A DNA stretch of 64,000 bases, from IMG/VR virus record IMGVR_UViG_3300023174_000001, positions 1-64,000 of that record; one strand, written 5' to 3'. Below the pieces are notes generated by a model, which saw only the letters and a program-made list of their open reading frames with translations, ran no database searches and had not been told where the DNA came from. The position numbers and the translations under genes are program-made. The DNA comes from a virus. Shown here piece by piece: positions 44,109-51,897 of this stretch; position 1 is the stretch's first letter, and each line of letters begins with the position of its first letter.

Positions 44109-46172
44109 TTAAGCGGCTCCACCGTCAATTGTAACTGCAAACAGTGTACCAGTGTTAGAGAGAGACATCAGTGTTGTGGTTCCGTCTCCAGCAAATGCTT
44201 GAATTAGGTTAGCAGTTCCAGCAGTAGCGTTTGCTCTTACAGCAAATGCTAATACATCGCTTGACACATTGATGCGTTGGGTGGTTGTGAAAGTTGTGGC
44301 ATAAGCAGCGTTTGTATTTACGGTTACAGCACCTGTAGAACCAGATACGGTAATACCGTTTCCAGCAACAAGGCTAGTTACACCAGATGATGCTGGGGTT
44401 ACCCAAGCGGGTACACCAGAAGTAATTGTAAGTACTTGGCTGTTATTTGCTGTTGAATAGGCCAACTGTGATGTGGTGTTTGCAGTTCCGTTGTAGAAAA
44501 TAACATTTGCCACACCAACAATGTTGGTAGCAAGGTTAGCGGAGGCTGACCTTAGGTTTGTTACTTCGGTTGTGGATGTTACGGTTATAGCATTTGCAGC
44601 AAACACATTGGCTGTAATGCTTCCGTTTGTGTCACGAACTGCAACGGTGTTGGCAGTGGCTGCTGTTGCTGTGTTGTAGCCATCTAGAAGGTCAGCGTTA
44701 AGGTTAGTAACTACTGTTGTAGATGCTACAGACAGAGGTGCTGTACCAGTTGTTTGAGTAGAAATCAACTGACCAGTAACATTTAGGCTGGTTCCAGTAG
44801 CAGCACCAAGTACAGGTGATACAAAGGTCGGGGTATTGTTCAATACAACCGCACCTGTACCTGTTACTGTGGTGAAGTCCGCGAGACGGGCATCCCAGTT
44901 GGCTGCTGTAGTTCCTGCTGTTGCAACACAAGTTAGAAGTACAGAAGTGTTAGCGGGTACTGTAATTACTTGGTTTCCACCAGAAGAGTTGACTGTCAAA
45001 ATTCCAGTGCTTCTATTCATAATATAGAAGGACCATCCAGTTGATAGTGTGCTAGTTACTGGAAGACCGACTGTTTGAGTAGTTGAGCCAGTAAATTGCT
45101 GGAAATAAGTACTTGTGCTGGTAAGAGTTGTGGTAGCGGCAGCGGTGGCAGTTGTTGAGTAACCTGTTAAAGCAGCCATTGTCTGCGTCGGGTTCAACCA
45201 AGCAGGAGCATTTGTTGAAGTGTTGTAGGAAAGAATAGAGTTGTTTACGGTTGCAACGGCAACTTTAGATGTGGTGTTGACGGCAGACTGATAAAGAAGT
45301 TGACCTTCATTTGCTGCTCCACCAGTAACATTGGCAGTAAGCGTTGAGACACCAGTTAGGTTTGCGGTGATTGTTCCAGCAGAGAAGTTTCCAGATGCAT
45401 CGCGGGCAACAATTGTCGAAACTGTGTTGGCATCGGTGATTGACTTACCTAGAACTTGGCTGGCAGAAAGAACGGTTGTACCGTTGATTTCATAAACTTT
45501 TCCAGATGCAAGGTCTATATCTTCTGAAGATGTCCAAGCAGCAGTTGCGTTTACCCAGTTTAAGGTCTTGTCGGTAGAACCCTTTACTGTAAGGCCAGCA
45601 CCGTCAGCGGTGACATTTGTTGCTCCGCCAATGTCCACTGTTGCGGTTGTGCAGGTTACTCCTTGATTAACAGAAACTCTAAATGCTGTTGCATTTGTGA
45701 TTGAAGTAATGGTTCCAGTAGTAAAGGTGCCTGTATTTTGAGTAACGGTCTGCCCAATTATAAGACCAGTGGTGTTGCTAGTAATAATAGTGTTGTTATT
45801 TGCTGTGGTTTCTACTGTTCTACCAAGAATTGCTGCTACAGAACCAAGTTCAATGTTCTTGTCGTCTACTTGAAGAGTAGAAGAGTTAAGTGAGGTAGTT
45901 GTACCGTTTACAGTTAGGTTTCCGCCAACGACAACATCGCCAGAAGTAGTAAGGCTTGTGATGCTGGCAGCACCTGCTAGGAGGGAGGCATCTTGTGAGT
46001 ACTTCAGGTTTCCCCAAAGTGTCCCCGTAACACCAATTTTAAACTTTTGAGTGTCAGTTTCAAAGCCAATTTCACCAGCAGCGAGAACAGGTGTAGCACC
46101 TGCTGCGGTTTGTGCGGTGACCCAGTTGGCAGCGGTATCTCTACGAAGTTGAATTTTAGTTAAAGCAGCCAT
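44109..46172 (-). CDS. Tail fibre protein, long form
   Basis: 687 aa. The same N-terminal module as the short fibre (KIQLRRDTAANWVTAQTAAG, GEIGFETDTQKFKIGVTGTL) is followed by VGGNLTVNGTTTSLNSSTLQ and VDDKNIELGSV, a motif of many fibre shafts that precedes beta-helix repeats. Much of the remainder is Ala/Thr/Asn/Val repeats (TNLNADLLDGYNTATAA). The C-terminal 60 residues (FAVRANATAGTANLIQAFAG) look like a knob. Long fibres like this recognise host glycan. It lies 20 bases upstream of the 77-aa coiled-coil gene in the same transcript. Confidence 0.75.
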   Translation of the reverse strand: MAALTKIQLRRDTAANWVTAQTAAGATPVLAAGEIGFETDTQKFKIGVTGTLWGNLKYSQDASLLAGAASITSLTTSGDVVVGGNLTVNGTTTSLNSSTLQVDDKNIELGSVAAILGRTVETTANNNTIITSNTTGLIIGQTVTQNTGTFTTGTITSITNATAFRVSVNQGVTCTTATVDIGGATNVTADGAGLTVKGSTDKTLNWVNATAAWTSSEDIDLASGKVYEINGTTVLSASQVLGKSITDANTVSTIVARDASGNFSAGTITANLTGVSTLTANVTGGAANEGQLLYQSAVNTTSKVAVATVNNSILSYNTSTNAPAWLNPTQTMAALTGYSTTATAAATTTLTSTSTYFQQFTGSTTQTVGLPVTSTLSTGWSFYIMNRSTGILTVNSSGGNQVITVPANTSVLLTCVATAGTTAANWDARLADFTTVTGTGAVVLNNTPTFVSPVLGAATGTSLNVTGQLISTQTTGTAPLSVASTTVVTNLNADLLDGYNTATAATANTVAVRDTNGSITANVFAANAITVTSTTEVTNLRSASANLATNIVGVANVIFYNGTANTTSQLAYSTANNSQVLTITSGVPAWVTPASSGVTSLVAGNGITVSGSTGAVTVNTNAAYATTFTTTQRINVSSDVLAFAVRANATAGTANLIQAFAGDGTTTLMSLSNTGTLFAVTIDGGAA
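46033..46082. repeat. 50-bp exact repeat, copy B (fibre attachment module)
   Basis: Identical to 43731-43780. It encodes the same residues in the same frame of the long fibre gene. A crossover between the copies would join one fibre attachment module to the other shaft and delete about 2.3 kb. Confidence 0.85.
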
Positions 46173-46225
46173 TTTTTTCCTTATTTACTAGAGTATTTCT
46201 ATGGTCAAATCTATATAAAAGTGTA

Positions 46226-46963
46226 TCACGCGGAGCCACCTTCTATTTTGGCTACGCCAAGGGTAGAGGTATCTTCACCCGCTGTTGTCGGGATATTGTC
46301 TACCAAAGTAACCTCTGCTCCAGAGGCTCCCGCTTTGATAGCAATCTTTAGCGTTCCAGCCAAAGTTCCGTCTTTTATGAACTGAACTGCGGTATTTGCA
46401 CCTGGAGATGCCAAAGAAGTCGCTTGTTTATTGAGTACTAAGGAATTACTTGTAATGCTGTTGGCAGTCAAAACACCCGTTTGACTGAATCCAGCAACGA
46501 CGACATTGGCAGTTGAGACAATTTCTAGGACATTTGCTGTCCCGCCAGCACCTTTTACTATTAGAGTTGAGGTATTTGCCGTTCCAGCAACCATCGTTTG
46601 GGTGCCAGTAAATGTTTGTGATGCGGTTAGGTATGGAATTACGGCACTGTCAACAGCCAAAGTCCCCGTTGTTGTGATTGTGCCCCCAGTAAGACCTGTA
46701 CCACCAACAACACTAGACACCACATTGGACCAAGTAGTGTCGTAATTGGTGGCACCTGCCTTAGTCAACACTTGACCTTGGGCACCGCCAATTGGAATTA
46801 CGGTTACGCCCGGGTCGCCTTTAGGTCCTTGTGGCCCGGTCGCACCTTGAGGTCCATAGCCTGTAATTTTTACTATATTAGTTGACTCTTGAACAAGAAC
46901 TTTGTTGGAGTCACGAGGATTTATTTTTACTAAAAGTCTCTCGTCATTTATGTCTACTGACAT
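46226..46963 (-). CDS. Fibre/virion protein with a short collagen-like segment
   Basis: 245 aa. After a 30-residue N-terminal part (RLLVKINPRDSNKVLVQEST) comes a collagen-like run of Gly-X-Y triplets (GPQGATGPQGPKGDPG) at about 35-50, then GAQGQVLTKAGATNYDTTWS, a motif common in phage fibres, and Thr/Val/Ala-rich shaft. Collagen triplets promote trimers. The C-terminus (AEVTLVDNIPTTAGEDTSTL, then GVAKIEGGSA) resembles other fibre ends in this window. It shares a transcript with the 122-aa protein, overlapping by one base. Confidence 0.7.
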   Translation of the reverse strand: MSVDINDERLLVKINPRDSNKVLVQESTNIVKITGYGPQGATGPQGPKGDPGVTVIPIGGAQGQVLTKAGATNYDTTWSNVVSSVVGGTGLTGGTITTTGTLAVDSAVIPYLTASQTFTGTQTMVAGTANTSTLIVKGAGGTANVLEIVSTANVVVAGFSQTGVLTANSITSNSLVLNKQATSLASPGANTAVQFIKDGTLAGTLKIAIKAGASGAEVTLVDNIPTTAGEDTSTLGVAKIEGGSA

Positions 46964-47331
46964 TATCGAGTCACCTCGGCTGTCACTTTGAAGTTGCCCT
47001 CAAGTAATCTAGTTACTACTCCACCGCCAGACACCAACTCTAGGTCGTAGACATATTGACCTGCGGTTAGGGCCGCTGTGTTAGTGGCAGAGATAAGTAA
47101 ATCTACAGTTCCAGCGGTTCCGCCTAAAGCAATAGTTCCCGTATTACCAGCAGTTGTAGATAAAGTAGCAATTATGGTGTTAGAAGTAACATTTGACCTT
47201 ACTTGCATACGGGCAGTGTAGCCAGTTAGATTGTAGGCATCTCTCGCTGAGTCGGTCCAAGTAAGTTGACGCTGAAAAGTAGCACCTTGCTGGCAGGTGA
47301 TGTTATAGAGTCCAGCGATTCCGTGAGTCAT
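46963..47331 (-). CDS. Small structural protein at the head of the fibre cassette
   Basis: 122 aa. QQGATFQRQLTWTDSARDAY then NLTGYTARMQVRS is a motif I associate with small phage virion proteins that sit beside fibre genes, where a barrel of about 110 residues serves as a baseplate or fibre anchor. GQYVYDLELVSGGGVVTRLL closes the fold. It is the first gene of the fibre operon; a TAAAAT -10 candidate reads toward it from the - strand near 47373-47378. Confidence 0.65.
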   Translation of the reverse strand: MTHGIAGLYNITCQQGATFQRQLTWTDSARDAYNLTGYTARMQVRSNVTSNTIIATLSTTAGNTGTIALGGTAGTVDLLISATNTAALTAGQYVYDLELVSGGGVVTRLLEGNFKVTAEVTR

Positions 47332-47390
47332 AGGAACACCGTTCGGGAGTAAGGATATAGTCCCTATTATTTTACAATAAAACTGTCCTT

Positions 47391-47465
47391 ATGACTTCGG
47401 AGCAAGACCAAAGAGACCAGTTATTAGTTGGCTTTCTTTGGCTTTATTATTGGTTAGCGAAGTAA
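47391..47465 (+). CDS. Possible 24-aa membrane micro-protein
   Basis: A complete frame of 24 codons in the 122-base gap between - strand genes: a polar start (MTSEQDQRDQ) and a hydrophobic helix rich in Leu/Trp/Tyr (LLVGFLWLYYWLAK). It is preceded by TTTTACAATAAAAC, a -10-like box, with no Shine-Dalgarno. The end overlaps the neighbouring - strand gene by 12 bases. Could be chance; included because composition and placement look purposeful. Confidence 0.25.
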   Translation: MTSEQDQRDQLLVGFLWLYYWLAK

Positions 47466-47657
47466 AAGTTTGGCAGTTTCGTCTATGACTTCAGTTGCCG
47501 ATACTTTTATAGCATCTTTATTTTCGGTCCAATGGTGGAGACAAAATAGTAGTTCGCCAGACTCCATAGTGACATGTACATATGCTTGTGCTCCACAAGC
47601 ATCGCAGCGGTCTTCATTTGTTATTACATAGTCGGGTACTTCTATTTTTGTGTCCAT
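47454..47657 (-). CDS. DUF7455-like actinobacterial small protein
   Basis: 67 aa. EDRCDACGAQAYVHVTMESG followed by ELLFCLHHWTENKDAI is a close fit to a small actinobacterial family with CxxC and CxHH metal ligands (DUF7455 as I know it), generally encoded by the host chromosome near sigma factor genes. Here it is phage-borne, an indication of actinobacterial host and possibly a host-derived regulator. Divergent from the DUF3039-like gene, with 26 bases between the two starts. Confidence 0.75.
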   Translation of the reverse strand: MDTKIEVPDYVITNEDRCDACGAQAYVHVTMESGELLFCLHHWTENKDAIKVSATEVIDETAKLLLR

Positions 47658-47672
47658 AAGACAAGTATAGGA

Positions 47673-47678
47673 TAAAAT
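47673..47678 (+). promoter_or_regulatory. TAAAAT five bases before an ATG: leaderless promoter
   Basis: TAAAAT ends five bases before the ATG at 47684 in a 26-base gap between divergent genes. There is no room for a Shine-Dalgarno leader, so the transcript is probably leaderless. Confidence 0.5.
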
Positions 47679-47683
47679 AAACT

Positions 47684-47911
47684 ATGCTTGATTTATTAGA
47701 AAGACCTGACACCCAGAATACCGACACGGATGATTCAGAACACTTTGCACATTATGCCGAAAAAGCAAAGGTTACCGAGGGGTACATTATGGGAACTCCC
47801 GTAATAGCCTTATGTGGCAAGGTTTTCATACCGTTCAGAGACCCCGAAAAACTAAGGATTTGTCCAGATTGTAAAGAAATTTTAGACGCACTATTTGCTC
47901 CGTCAGAGTAA
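47684..47911 (+). CDS. DUF3039-like actinobacterial small protein
   Basis: 75 aa. EHFAHYAEKAKVTEGYIMGT, then VIALCGKVFIPFRDPEKLRI and CPDCKEIL, matches the DUF3039 family known from actinobacteria, with Cys ligands C-x(n)-CPxC and a Trp/Phe-Pro core. Function unknown; phage copies occur in actinophages. It is the first + strand gene after the fibre block and is apparently expressed from a leaderless promoter. Ahead of the reductase gene is a TATACT-like box (47931-47936). Confidence 0.75.
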   Translation: MLDLLERPDTQNTDTDDSEHFAHYAEKAKVTEGYIMGTPVIALCGKVFIPFRDPEKLRICPDCKEILDALFAPSE

Positions 47912-47968
47912 TACTCCTAAATCACCCTTATACTAATATCTCTTCCCAACTACATAAAGGTGCCTACA

Positions 47969-50008
47969 TTGTCTATTTTTTCATTCGAACTCAACAAAGA
48001 ATTTGTTAACGGTTATAAAGAGAAAGAGTCGCCTTTTGGTTTCAAAGACGCTGCTGGCAACTCTGTAGGGGAAATTACATTTCTTCGCACATACTCACGC
48101 AAAAAAGAAGATGGAACTAAGGAAACTTGGTCGGAGGTTTGTGAGCGTGTAACTAACGGTACTTATTCTCTACAAAAGGACTACGCAAAGCAACAGCGTC
48201 TTCCTTGGTCAGATGCTAAGGCTGCTGCGTCTGCTAAAGAATTCTTTGACCGTTTGTTTGACCTCAAGTGGTCTCCACCAGGCCGTGGTCTATCTCAAAT
48301 GGGTACTGACCTTGTAAATCGTCAGAAGAACTCCGCTTCGCTTCAGAACTGTGCCTTCGTTTCTACTAACGAAATGACTAAGAACAATCCAGGCAAGCCA
48401 TTCGCATTCCTAATGGAAGCGTCTATGTTAGGTGTGGGTGTTGGATTTGATGACAAGGGTGCGGACAAGGGTTTTGAGATTCACGCACCCGGAGATGTTC
48501 AGGCTTATGCTATTCCCGACACTCGTGAAGGTTGGCAGGAATCTACAGTTGCTCTAATCAACTCATTCCTAAAAGCAGAACAAGCAACTCTAGAATTTGA
48601 CTACAGCGAGATTAGACCGTACGGTGCCCCTATTGCTACATTCGGTGGCACTGCTTCTGGACCTAAACCACTTATTGATTTACACGACGCTATTCGTAAA
48701 ATCTTCAATGGTCGTGCTGGTGAACTTCTAAACACGGTAGACATCGCTGATATTGGAAACCTTATTGGTCGTTGTGTTGTGTCTGGAAATGTTCGTCGCT
48801 CTGCTGAACTTTTGATTGGTCGCATTGACGATGACAACTTCCTAAACCTAAAGAACGCTGAAGCGTTCCCTGCTCGCAACTCTTATGATTCAGAAGAGCC
48901 TGGCTGGGGTTGGATGTCAAACAACTCAGTAATGGTAAATGTTGGAACTGACTTTTCAAAAATTATTGATGGCATTGTTCGCAACGGTGAGCCTGGCGTT
49001 ATTTGGGAAGACATCTCTAAGGCTTATGGTCGCCTTGCTGACCCAATCAACAACAAGGACTGGCGTATTGCTGGGTACAACCCTTGTGCGGAGCAGAGCC
49101 TTGAGTCATACGAAATGTGTACTCTAGTTGAGACTTACCTAAACCGCCACACTGATGTTGAGGACTTCAAGCGAACCCTAAAGTTTGCTTACCTTTACGC
49201 CAAGACCGTGACTCTTCTTCCTACACACTGGGAAGAGACCAACGCAATCATGCAACGCAACCGTCGTATCGGAACTTCTATCTCTGGTATCGCAAACTTT
49301 GCTGATAACAAAGGACTACCTGTACTTCGTACTTGGATGGATGAAGGCTATGCGGTAGTAAAAAAGTATGACTCTGTTTATTCTGAGTGGCTAGGTGTTC
49401 GTGAGTCAATCAAGACTACGACTGTCAAGCCATCTGGAACTGTGTCTATCTTGGCTGGAGAATCTCCTGGTGCTCACTGGTCTCCAGGTGGAGAGTACTT
49501 CAACCGTGCTATCCGTTTTGGAAATGATGACCCTCAGTTGGCTCTATTCAAGATGGCTAACTACAAAGTTGAGCCAGCGTCTGAAAACCCAGAGCACACT
49601 TCTGTTGTCTACTTCCCAATCAAGGCAAGTGCTAAGCGTGCTGAGAAAGATGTGAGTATTTACGAGAAGATGAACTTGGCTGCTACTGCTCAGCGGTACT
49701 GGTCAGATAACTCTGTGTCTGTAACTATCTCTTTCAATCCAGATACAGAGGCTAACGACATTCAAAAGGTTCTTCATATGTATGACGGAAGCCTGAAGAC
49801 TGTTTCGTTCTTGCCGTCTGGAAACTTTACATATAAGCAAATGCCGTACACGCAGATTACTAAAGAAGAGTATGAAGAATCTCAGGGTAAATTGTTCCCT
49901 ATTGATTTTGCTGGTATCTACGCTGGTCTAGGTCTAGATGGAATTGGTGAGGCATACTGCACCACAGATGCCTGTGAAATCAAGTTGATTGTAGAAAATC
50001 AGAAGTAA
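47969..50008 (+). CDS. nrdJ: Class II (B12-dependent) ribonucleoside-triphosphate reductase
   Basis: 679 aa from the TTG at 47969, chosen because AAAGG ends 8 bases before it; the GTG at 47960 overlaps that ribosome site. It converts NTPs to dNTPs with adenosylcobalamin. Active-site features fit the monomeric Lactobacillus-type enzyme: LQNCAFVSTNE near 126 (first redox Cys), NPCAEQSLESYEMC near 369-382 with thiyl Cys, Glu and second redox Cys at an 11-residue spacing, and TTVKPSGTVSILAGESPG. A C-terminal CTTDAC gives the external thiol pair. NrdH follows two genes later. Confidence 0.92.
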   Translation: MSIFSFELNKEFVNGYKEKESPFGFKDAAGNSVGEITFLRTYSRKKEDGTKETWSEVCERVTNGTYSLQKDYAKQQRLPWSDAKAAASAKEFFDRLFDLKWSPPGRGLSQMGTDLVNRQKNSASLQNCAFVSTNEMTKNNPGKPFAFLMEASMLGVGVGFDDKGADKGFEIHAPGDVQAYAIPDTREGWQESTVALINSFLKAEQATLEFDYSEIRPYGAPIATFGGTASGPKPLIDLHDAIRKIFNGRAGELLNTVDIADIGNLIGRCVVSGNVRRSAELLIGRIDDDNFLNLKNAEAFPARNSYDSEEPGWGWMSNNSVMVNVGTDFSKIIDGIVRNGEPGVIWEDISKAYGRLADPINNKDWRIAGYNPCAEQSLESYEMCTLVETYLNRHTDVEDFKRTLKFAYLYAKTVTLLPTHWEETNAIMQRNRRIGTSISGIANFADNKGLPVLRTWMDEGYAVVKKYDSVYSEWLGVRESIKTTTVKPSGTVSILAGESPGAHWSPGGEYFNRAIRFGNDDPQLALFKMANYKVEPASENPEHTSVVYFPIKASAKRAEKDVSIYEKMNLAATAQRYWSDNSVSVTISFNPDTEANDIQKVLHMYDGSLKTVSFLPSGNFTYKQMPYTQITKEEYEESQGKLFPIDFAGIYAGLGLDGIGEAYCTTDACEIKLIVENQK

Positions 50009-50013
50009 TTAAG

Positions 50014-50727
50014 ATGGAAAATCAAAAAATAAATAAATATGTTTCTGAAGGGTTTACTCAAGTTCAAGGCTGGGTAGAGCCAGAAATTTTTGAGTTCTTG
50101 GATTTCCTATCTAAGCATGTTTCTAGGGGGAAAGGTGTAGTAGAAATTGGAATCCATCATGGACAATTTTTCTTTGGACTTCGGGCCTTATTACCTAGCC
50201 CTGAGTTATCTGTGGCAATAGATGTATTTGAGCATCAGCAAGAGTACAACATAGACCAGAGTGGTTGGGGTAATCTTGAAATTTTTTCTGACAATATAAA
50301 AAAGTATGACCCGCATTTGGGAGAAAATATAGAAATAATTGTTGGGGATTCTACTCTAGGTGCTAATGTTGAAAAACTAAAGTCAATGGTCTCGTCGGTT
50401 AGATACATATCTATTGATGGCGGTCACACTAGAAACCATGTCATGCATGATTTGTATACGGCTGAGTCGATAATTTCCGAAGATGGAGTAATCATTGTTG
50501 ACGATTTTCTACACCCGCACTGGTTGGGAGTTACTGACGGCACAATAGAGTTTATTAGTAGAGGCACTTCTATAGTCCCATTTGCTATTGGCTATAACAA
50601 ACTTTACATGTGCAAATTAAGTAGCCATAAAAAGTTTTATGAGGCTATTGAAAATAGTAAATTCAAGCACGAAGAAGAATTTATCCAAGGATGTAAACTT
50701 TGGACTGTCTATCAGATAGGAAGATAA
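50014..50727 (+). CDS. Class I methyltransferase-like protein (Methyltransf_24 type)
   Basis: 237 aa. GVVEIGIHHGQFFFGL is the SAM-binding loop, VRYISIDGGHTRNHVMHD then EDGVIIVDDFLHPHW carries the Asp pair typical of Methyltransf_24 enzymes that methylate sugars or small molecules, often found beside glycosyltransferases. It is inserted between the reductase and its thiol donor NrdH, overlapping the latter's ATG by one base. No link to nucleotide metabolism is known; it may tailor a glycan on the virion. Confidence 0.6.
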   Translation: MENQKINKYVSEGFTQVQGWVEPEIFEFLDFLSKHVSRGKGVVEIGIHHGQFFFGLRALLPSPELSVAIDVFEHQQEYNIDQSGWGNLEIFSDNIKKYDPHLGENIEIIVGDSTLGANVEKLKSMVSSVRYISIDGGHTRNHVMHDLYTAESIISEDGVIIVDDFLHPHWLGVTDGTIEFISRGTSIVPFAIGYNKLYMCKLSSHKKFYEAIENSKFKHEEEFIQGCKLWTVYQIGR

Positions 50728-50948
50728 TGAGCGTAATTGTGTACAGCAACCCAAATTGCACTGCGTGTGAGCAAACCAAACGATTCCTAACTGTCAAAGG
50801 TGTGGTGTTTGAATCTAAAATGATTTCTGACAGCCCTGAAGTATTTTCTCTTATTGAAGAGAAAGGATATAAGTCAGCACCAGTAGTTGTTGTTGGGAGT
50901 GACAGTTGGTCTGGTTTTAGATTAGATAAGTTGAGTGAGTTGCTCTAG
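50727..50948 (+). CDS. nrdH: NrdH-like glutaredoxin
   Basis: 73 aa from the ATG overlapping the preceding stop (TAATGA). VIVYSNPNCTACEQTKRFL carries the CxxC redox pair (CTAC), then SAPVVVVGSDSWSGFRLDKL with cis-Pro and the SGFRxDKL C-terminal signature of NrdH. It should reduce the C-terminal cysteines of the phage reductase. CTAC differs from the common CVQC/CMQC of NrdH, as seen in other phage redoxins. Confidence 0.88.
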   Translation: MSVIVYSNPNCTACEQTKRFLTVKGVVFESKMISDSPEVFSLIEEKGYKSAPVVVVGSDSWSGFRLDKLSELL

Positions 50949-51130
50949 TGCCTACTTACGAATATCTTTGTGAAAAATGTAGCACTGGCTACAAAGAAAC
51001 TCGTGGTATGAACGAGCCTGAAAAAAATACGACTTGTGCTGCTAAGGGTTGTGGTGGTAATCTCAAGAGAGTATTCACCGCTCCCCCTATTCAGTTTAAA
51101 GGCTCTGGCTTCAGTTCTAGTAGGGGATAA
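50948..51130 (+). CDS. FmdB-like zinc ribbon protein
   Basis: 60 aa starting at GTG in a TAGTG overlap with nrdH. PTYEYLCEKCSTGYKETRGM and TTCAAKGCGGNLKRVFTAPP contain two Cys pairs in the FmdB/CxxC_CxxC_SSSS arrangement, ending in a flexible Gly/Ser tail with FKGSGFSSSRG. Such small zinc ribbons occur in bacteria and phages; a regulatory role is presumed. Here it is translationally coupled to the redox gene. Confidence 0.8.
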   Translation: MPTYEYLCEKCSTGYKETRGMNEPEKNTTCAAKGCGGNLKRVFTAPPIQFKGSGFSSSRG

Positions 51131-51149
51131 CTAAAGAAAGAGACTCTCT

Positions 51150-51470
51150 GTGTCAACACCAGATTCCTCCCCGTTTGTTCTTCCGTTTCTATCTGAAGAG
51201 AAGGGGATGCCAATTTGTTCTGAGATTGACCCTGAGTTATTCTTCCCCCAAGATGTTGAGGGCAATAAACTTGCCAGTTATTACGACGAAAGAGGGGCCA
51301 AAAAAATCTGCTCTACTTGCGTGTACAAGGTGGACTGCCTAGTTTACGCTTTCAAAAATGGTGAAATTGGTATTTGGGGTGGAACTACCGATGGCCAAAG
51401 AAAACATATGAGAAGAGATATGAAAATCTCTGGTCTCACTATTGAAGAAATAGCCTTACAACAAAAGTAG
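51150..51470 (+). CDS. WhiB-like transcription factor, second copy
   Basis: 106 aa from GTG 51150, after AAAGAAAGAG; a later ATG at 51207 is possible. PICSEIDPELFFPQDVEG starts the domain with the first Cys and the Asp-Pro-Glu-x-Phe-Phe-Pro of classical WhiB proteins. KKICSTCVYKVDCLVYAFKN gives CxxC-x5-C, and EIGIWGGTTDGQRKHMRRD the G[VI]WGG turn and basic DNA-contacting tail. It is closer to standard host WhiB proteins than the fusion at 33062, so it is a likely mimic that redirects the host sigma factor. Confidence 0.9.
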   Translation: MSTPDSSPFVLPFLSEEKGMPICSEIDPELFFPQDVEGNKLASYYDERGAKKICSTCVYKVDCLVYAFKNGEIGIWGGTTDGQRKHMRRDMKISGLTIEEIALQQK

Positions 51471-51531
51471 TAAAATAGAAGTAGACCCTGGGAGAGGGGT
51501 GAATTACTCACATCTACCTAGGGAGAAAACC

Positions 51532-51801
51532 TTGAAAGTATTACTAACAATCCTCAAGAGAACCATCGCTCTTGTAATCCTAAAAGTCAGTGCTGTTTTG
51601 GCTGCTGGCTCTATCGGTGGCGTTGAACTATGGAAGTCAGCATTGATTGCTGCTTTTGTTGGAGTCATGGAAGTCGCTGAGTCATTGGCTCGTGCTTATG
51701 TTGTTGATGGCGTGCTTGACCAAGATGAAATCAACATTGCTTTTGCTTCTTCAGCAGAGGCTGCTTTGGCTGAAACTAAGAAGAGCAAGTCTTCAGAATA
51801 A
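51532..51801 (+). CDS. Small membrane protein, possible holin
   Basis: 89 aa from the TTG at 51532, 5 bases after AGGGAGAAAA. Two hydrophobic helices (LLTILKRTIALVILKVSAVL and ELWKSALIAAFVGVMEVAES) with a short Gly turn, then an acidic, Lys-ending tail. Size and topology fit small class II holins, but lysin genes are 9 kb away, and other holin-like genes lie at 62.7-63.2 kb. A stable leader stem (CCCTGGGAG...TACCTAGGG) lies at 51485-51522. It is followed by a promoter motif and a terminator. Confidence 0.55.
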   Translation: MKVLLTILKRTIALVILKVSAVLAAGSIGGVELWKSALIAAFVGVMEVAESLARAYVVDGVLDQDEINIAFASSAEAALAETKKSKSSE

Positions 51802-51812
51802 TCTGCTAGTAT
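51802..51812 (+). promoter_or_regulatory. Extended -10 motif TCTGCTAGTAT with no downstream gene
   Basis: TGCTAGTAT sits right after a stop codon and about 45 bases before a terminator, with no coding frame between. If it is a promoter it would make an RNA of about 70 nt (51820-51890). Confidence 0.4.
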
Positions 51813-51855
51813 TTCCTTACAACTAGGAGTACGACCAAGTTGCATAACTAAATAG

Positions 51856-51890
51856 AAAACCCCCCTATTAGCGTCGGGGGGTTTTCATTT
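51856..51890 (+). terminator. Bidirectional terminator between convergent genes
   Basis: AAAACCCCCC (51856-51865) pairs perfectly with GGGGGGTTTT (51876-51885) around a 10-nt loop, with T-runs on both sides, serving the + strand membrane protein gene and the - strand HTH gene. Confidence 0.9.
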
Positions 51891-51897
51891 TTAAGGA

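Noticed and set aside
47912-47968. Cobalamin riboswitch before nrdJ
   Set aside because: The gap is only 57 bases, far too short for the known riboswitch, and no matching stems are present.
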